A DNA stretch of 64,000 bases from Gp1-AA133 sp963850425 (lineage in GTDB: Bacteria; Acidobacteriota; Terriglobia; Terriglobales; Acidobacteriaceae), in contig CAWKLF010000007.1 of assembly GCA_963850425.1 (NCBI GenBank), positions 744,001-808,000 on the forward strand. The letters run 5' to 3'. The stretch's first letter is position 1. The number at the start of each line of letters is the position of its first letter. This document shows positions 63,370 to 64,000 of the stretch, piece by piece. Position numbers and translations under genes: made by a program. A model generated the notes under the pieces. That model made no database searches, had not been told where the DNA came from, and saw nothing but the letters and a program-made list of their open reading frames with translations.

Positions 63370-64000
63370 TCAGTAGAGCAGCAACCCCACCCAGTAGACT
63401 CCGCTCGGATAAGTATCCGTTCGCGCGTAGCAGGTGCCGACCGCAACGTTCTTAAAGCCGCGGTTCTCGATCATTTTTGCAGCCCCGGCAGGCAGCACCT
63501 CAGGATGCATGTTGGTATAGCTCACCACGGAGTAGCGCTGTGCCAGTTCATGCATGGAGCGGGTCGCCAGCCGGTCCTCCTGCGCCATCGTACAGACGGC
63601 GGCACGCAGCACGGCGTCGGAAGCGCGGGTGAGTGCCGGCAAGTGTGCTGCGCGGCGCGCGCGGTTCACTGCTTCGGCAATGAAGTTTTCGCTTTGCTCC
63701 GGCGTGTAGGCGGGCAGGCTGTGCCCGAAATCCTGCACCACGTAGAGATGGGCGCCACTGCGAATCACGGCAAAACCCGCTACGTTGTAGCTTGCGTCCA
63801 ACAGATTTTCGCGATGCGGCGGGGAACGCATCAGGCTTTGGTGAACCCCCTCGGCGGTAGAGTTTAACGCCACATTCTCCCCGGAGCGGTCCAGCAGCAG
63901 CACACTGGCTGCCGACAAGCGGCGTGGCAGGGAGGGCTCGCCGTTCAATTGATGCGACAGCTGTTGCTCGCGGGCCATGGCCGCCGCATGCAAACGGGCG
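63370..64000 (-). CDS. CAP-domain protein (SCP/PR1-like), 5' end outside the window
   Basis: At least 207 residues; the frame continues past the right edge (ARLHAAAMAREQQLSHQ without a convincing start). AREQQLSHQL, SGENVALNS, LMRSPPHRENLLDASYNVAGFAVI and VQDFGH are the conserved CAP-fold motifs; the SGEN and HRENLL segments hold the usual His/Glu cavity residues. Exported CAP proteins of bacteria have unclear ligands. A C-terminal extension of about 100 residues (EQSENFIAEAVNRARRAAHL onward) follows the CAP fold. Confidence 0.82.
   Translation of the reverse strand, partial: ARLHAAAMAREQQLSHQLNGEPSLPRRLSAASVLLLDRSGENVALNSTAEGVHQSLMRSPPHRENLLDASYNVAGFAVIRSGAHLYVVQDFGHSLPAYTPEQSENFIAEAVNRARRAAHLPALTRASDAVLRAAVCTMAQEDRLATRSMHELAQRYSVVSYTNMHPEVLPAGAAKMIENRGFKNVAVGTCYARTDTYPSGVYWVGLLLY

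Overview
This 64 kb window reads as a chromosomal segment of an Acidobacteriota member (Terriglobia/Koribacter-like). That is an inference. It rests on three secreted VWA proteins of the acidobacterial type, a 978-residue Ser/Thr kinase fused to TPRs, small lineage-style zinc-ribbon proteins, high GC coding DNA, and short palindromic repeats scattered between genes. There is no rRNA, tRNA, CRISPR array, integrase or classical transposase that I can support.

Layout. 0-5 kb: the N-terminal part of a Crp/Fnr-type regulator running off the left edge, a structured intergenic region, a secreted protein of unknown function, a PLP aminotransferase, a small ATPase, and zapB-like/zapA followed by a convincing 6S RNA with its own promoter. 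5-8.7 kb: lgt, an RluA-family pseudouridine synthase, a VWA protein and a DUF3052 protein. 8.8-16.8 kb: a signalling/surface block with the kinase-TPR protein, a zinc-ribbon ORF and a HEAT-repeat protein in the same frame separated by one stop, a divergent pair of VWA proteins, and an MglA-type GTPase. 16.9-32 kb: glycogen synthase, rsmA, a Memo-like protein, a thiolase, an amidohydrolase/M20 peptidase operon, an isopropylmalate-synthase-like protein, an aldehyde dehydrogenase, truA, and a TolC-like outer membrane protein with a strong terminator.

32.5-46 kb: cysK-cysE, a glycosyltransferase, then acyl-CoA and branched-chain catabolism: methylmalonyl-CoA mutase large subunit and a separately encoded B12-binding subunit, a crotonase, a biotin-dependent carboxyltransferase, an HMG-CoA lyase-type enzyme, a second enoyl-CoA hydratase and a thioesterase. 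The last genes look like part of a leucine/isovalerate degradation pathway, although the biotin carboxylase subunit and the acyl-CoA dehydrogenase are not in the window. A compact 398-bp element sits inside this operon: a GIY-YIG nuclease ORF filling the space between 34-bp inverted repeats. 46-54 kb: hutH behind a heptamer tandem repeat, a membrane protein bracketed by inverted repeats, an HD hydrolase, a zinc-ribbon/XRE regulator, an NlpC/P60-type protein divergent from an HtrA-like protease, and an MFS transporter. 54-60 kb: an isoprenoid/envelope cluster, uppS-cdsA-dxr-rseP-ispG, with palindromic repeat elements at three of its four junctions. 60-64 kb: an alpha/beta hydrolase, several very small ORFs, a 90-bp gene-less relative of the GIY-YIG element, a DUF72 protein, and a partial CAP-domain protein running off the right edge.

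The most interesting signal is the repeat ecology: at least five short palindromic families, one of which exists both with an internal GIY-YIG ORF and as a short non-coding copy, and several of which have been read into gene ends or starts.
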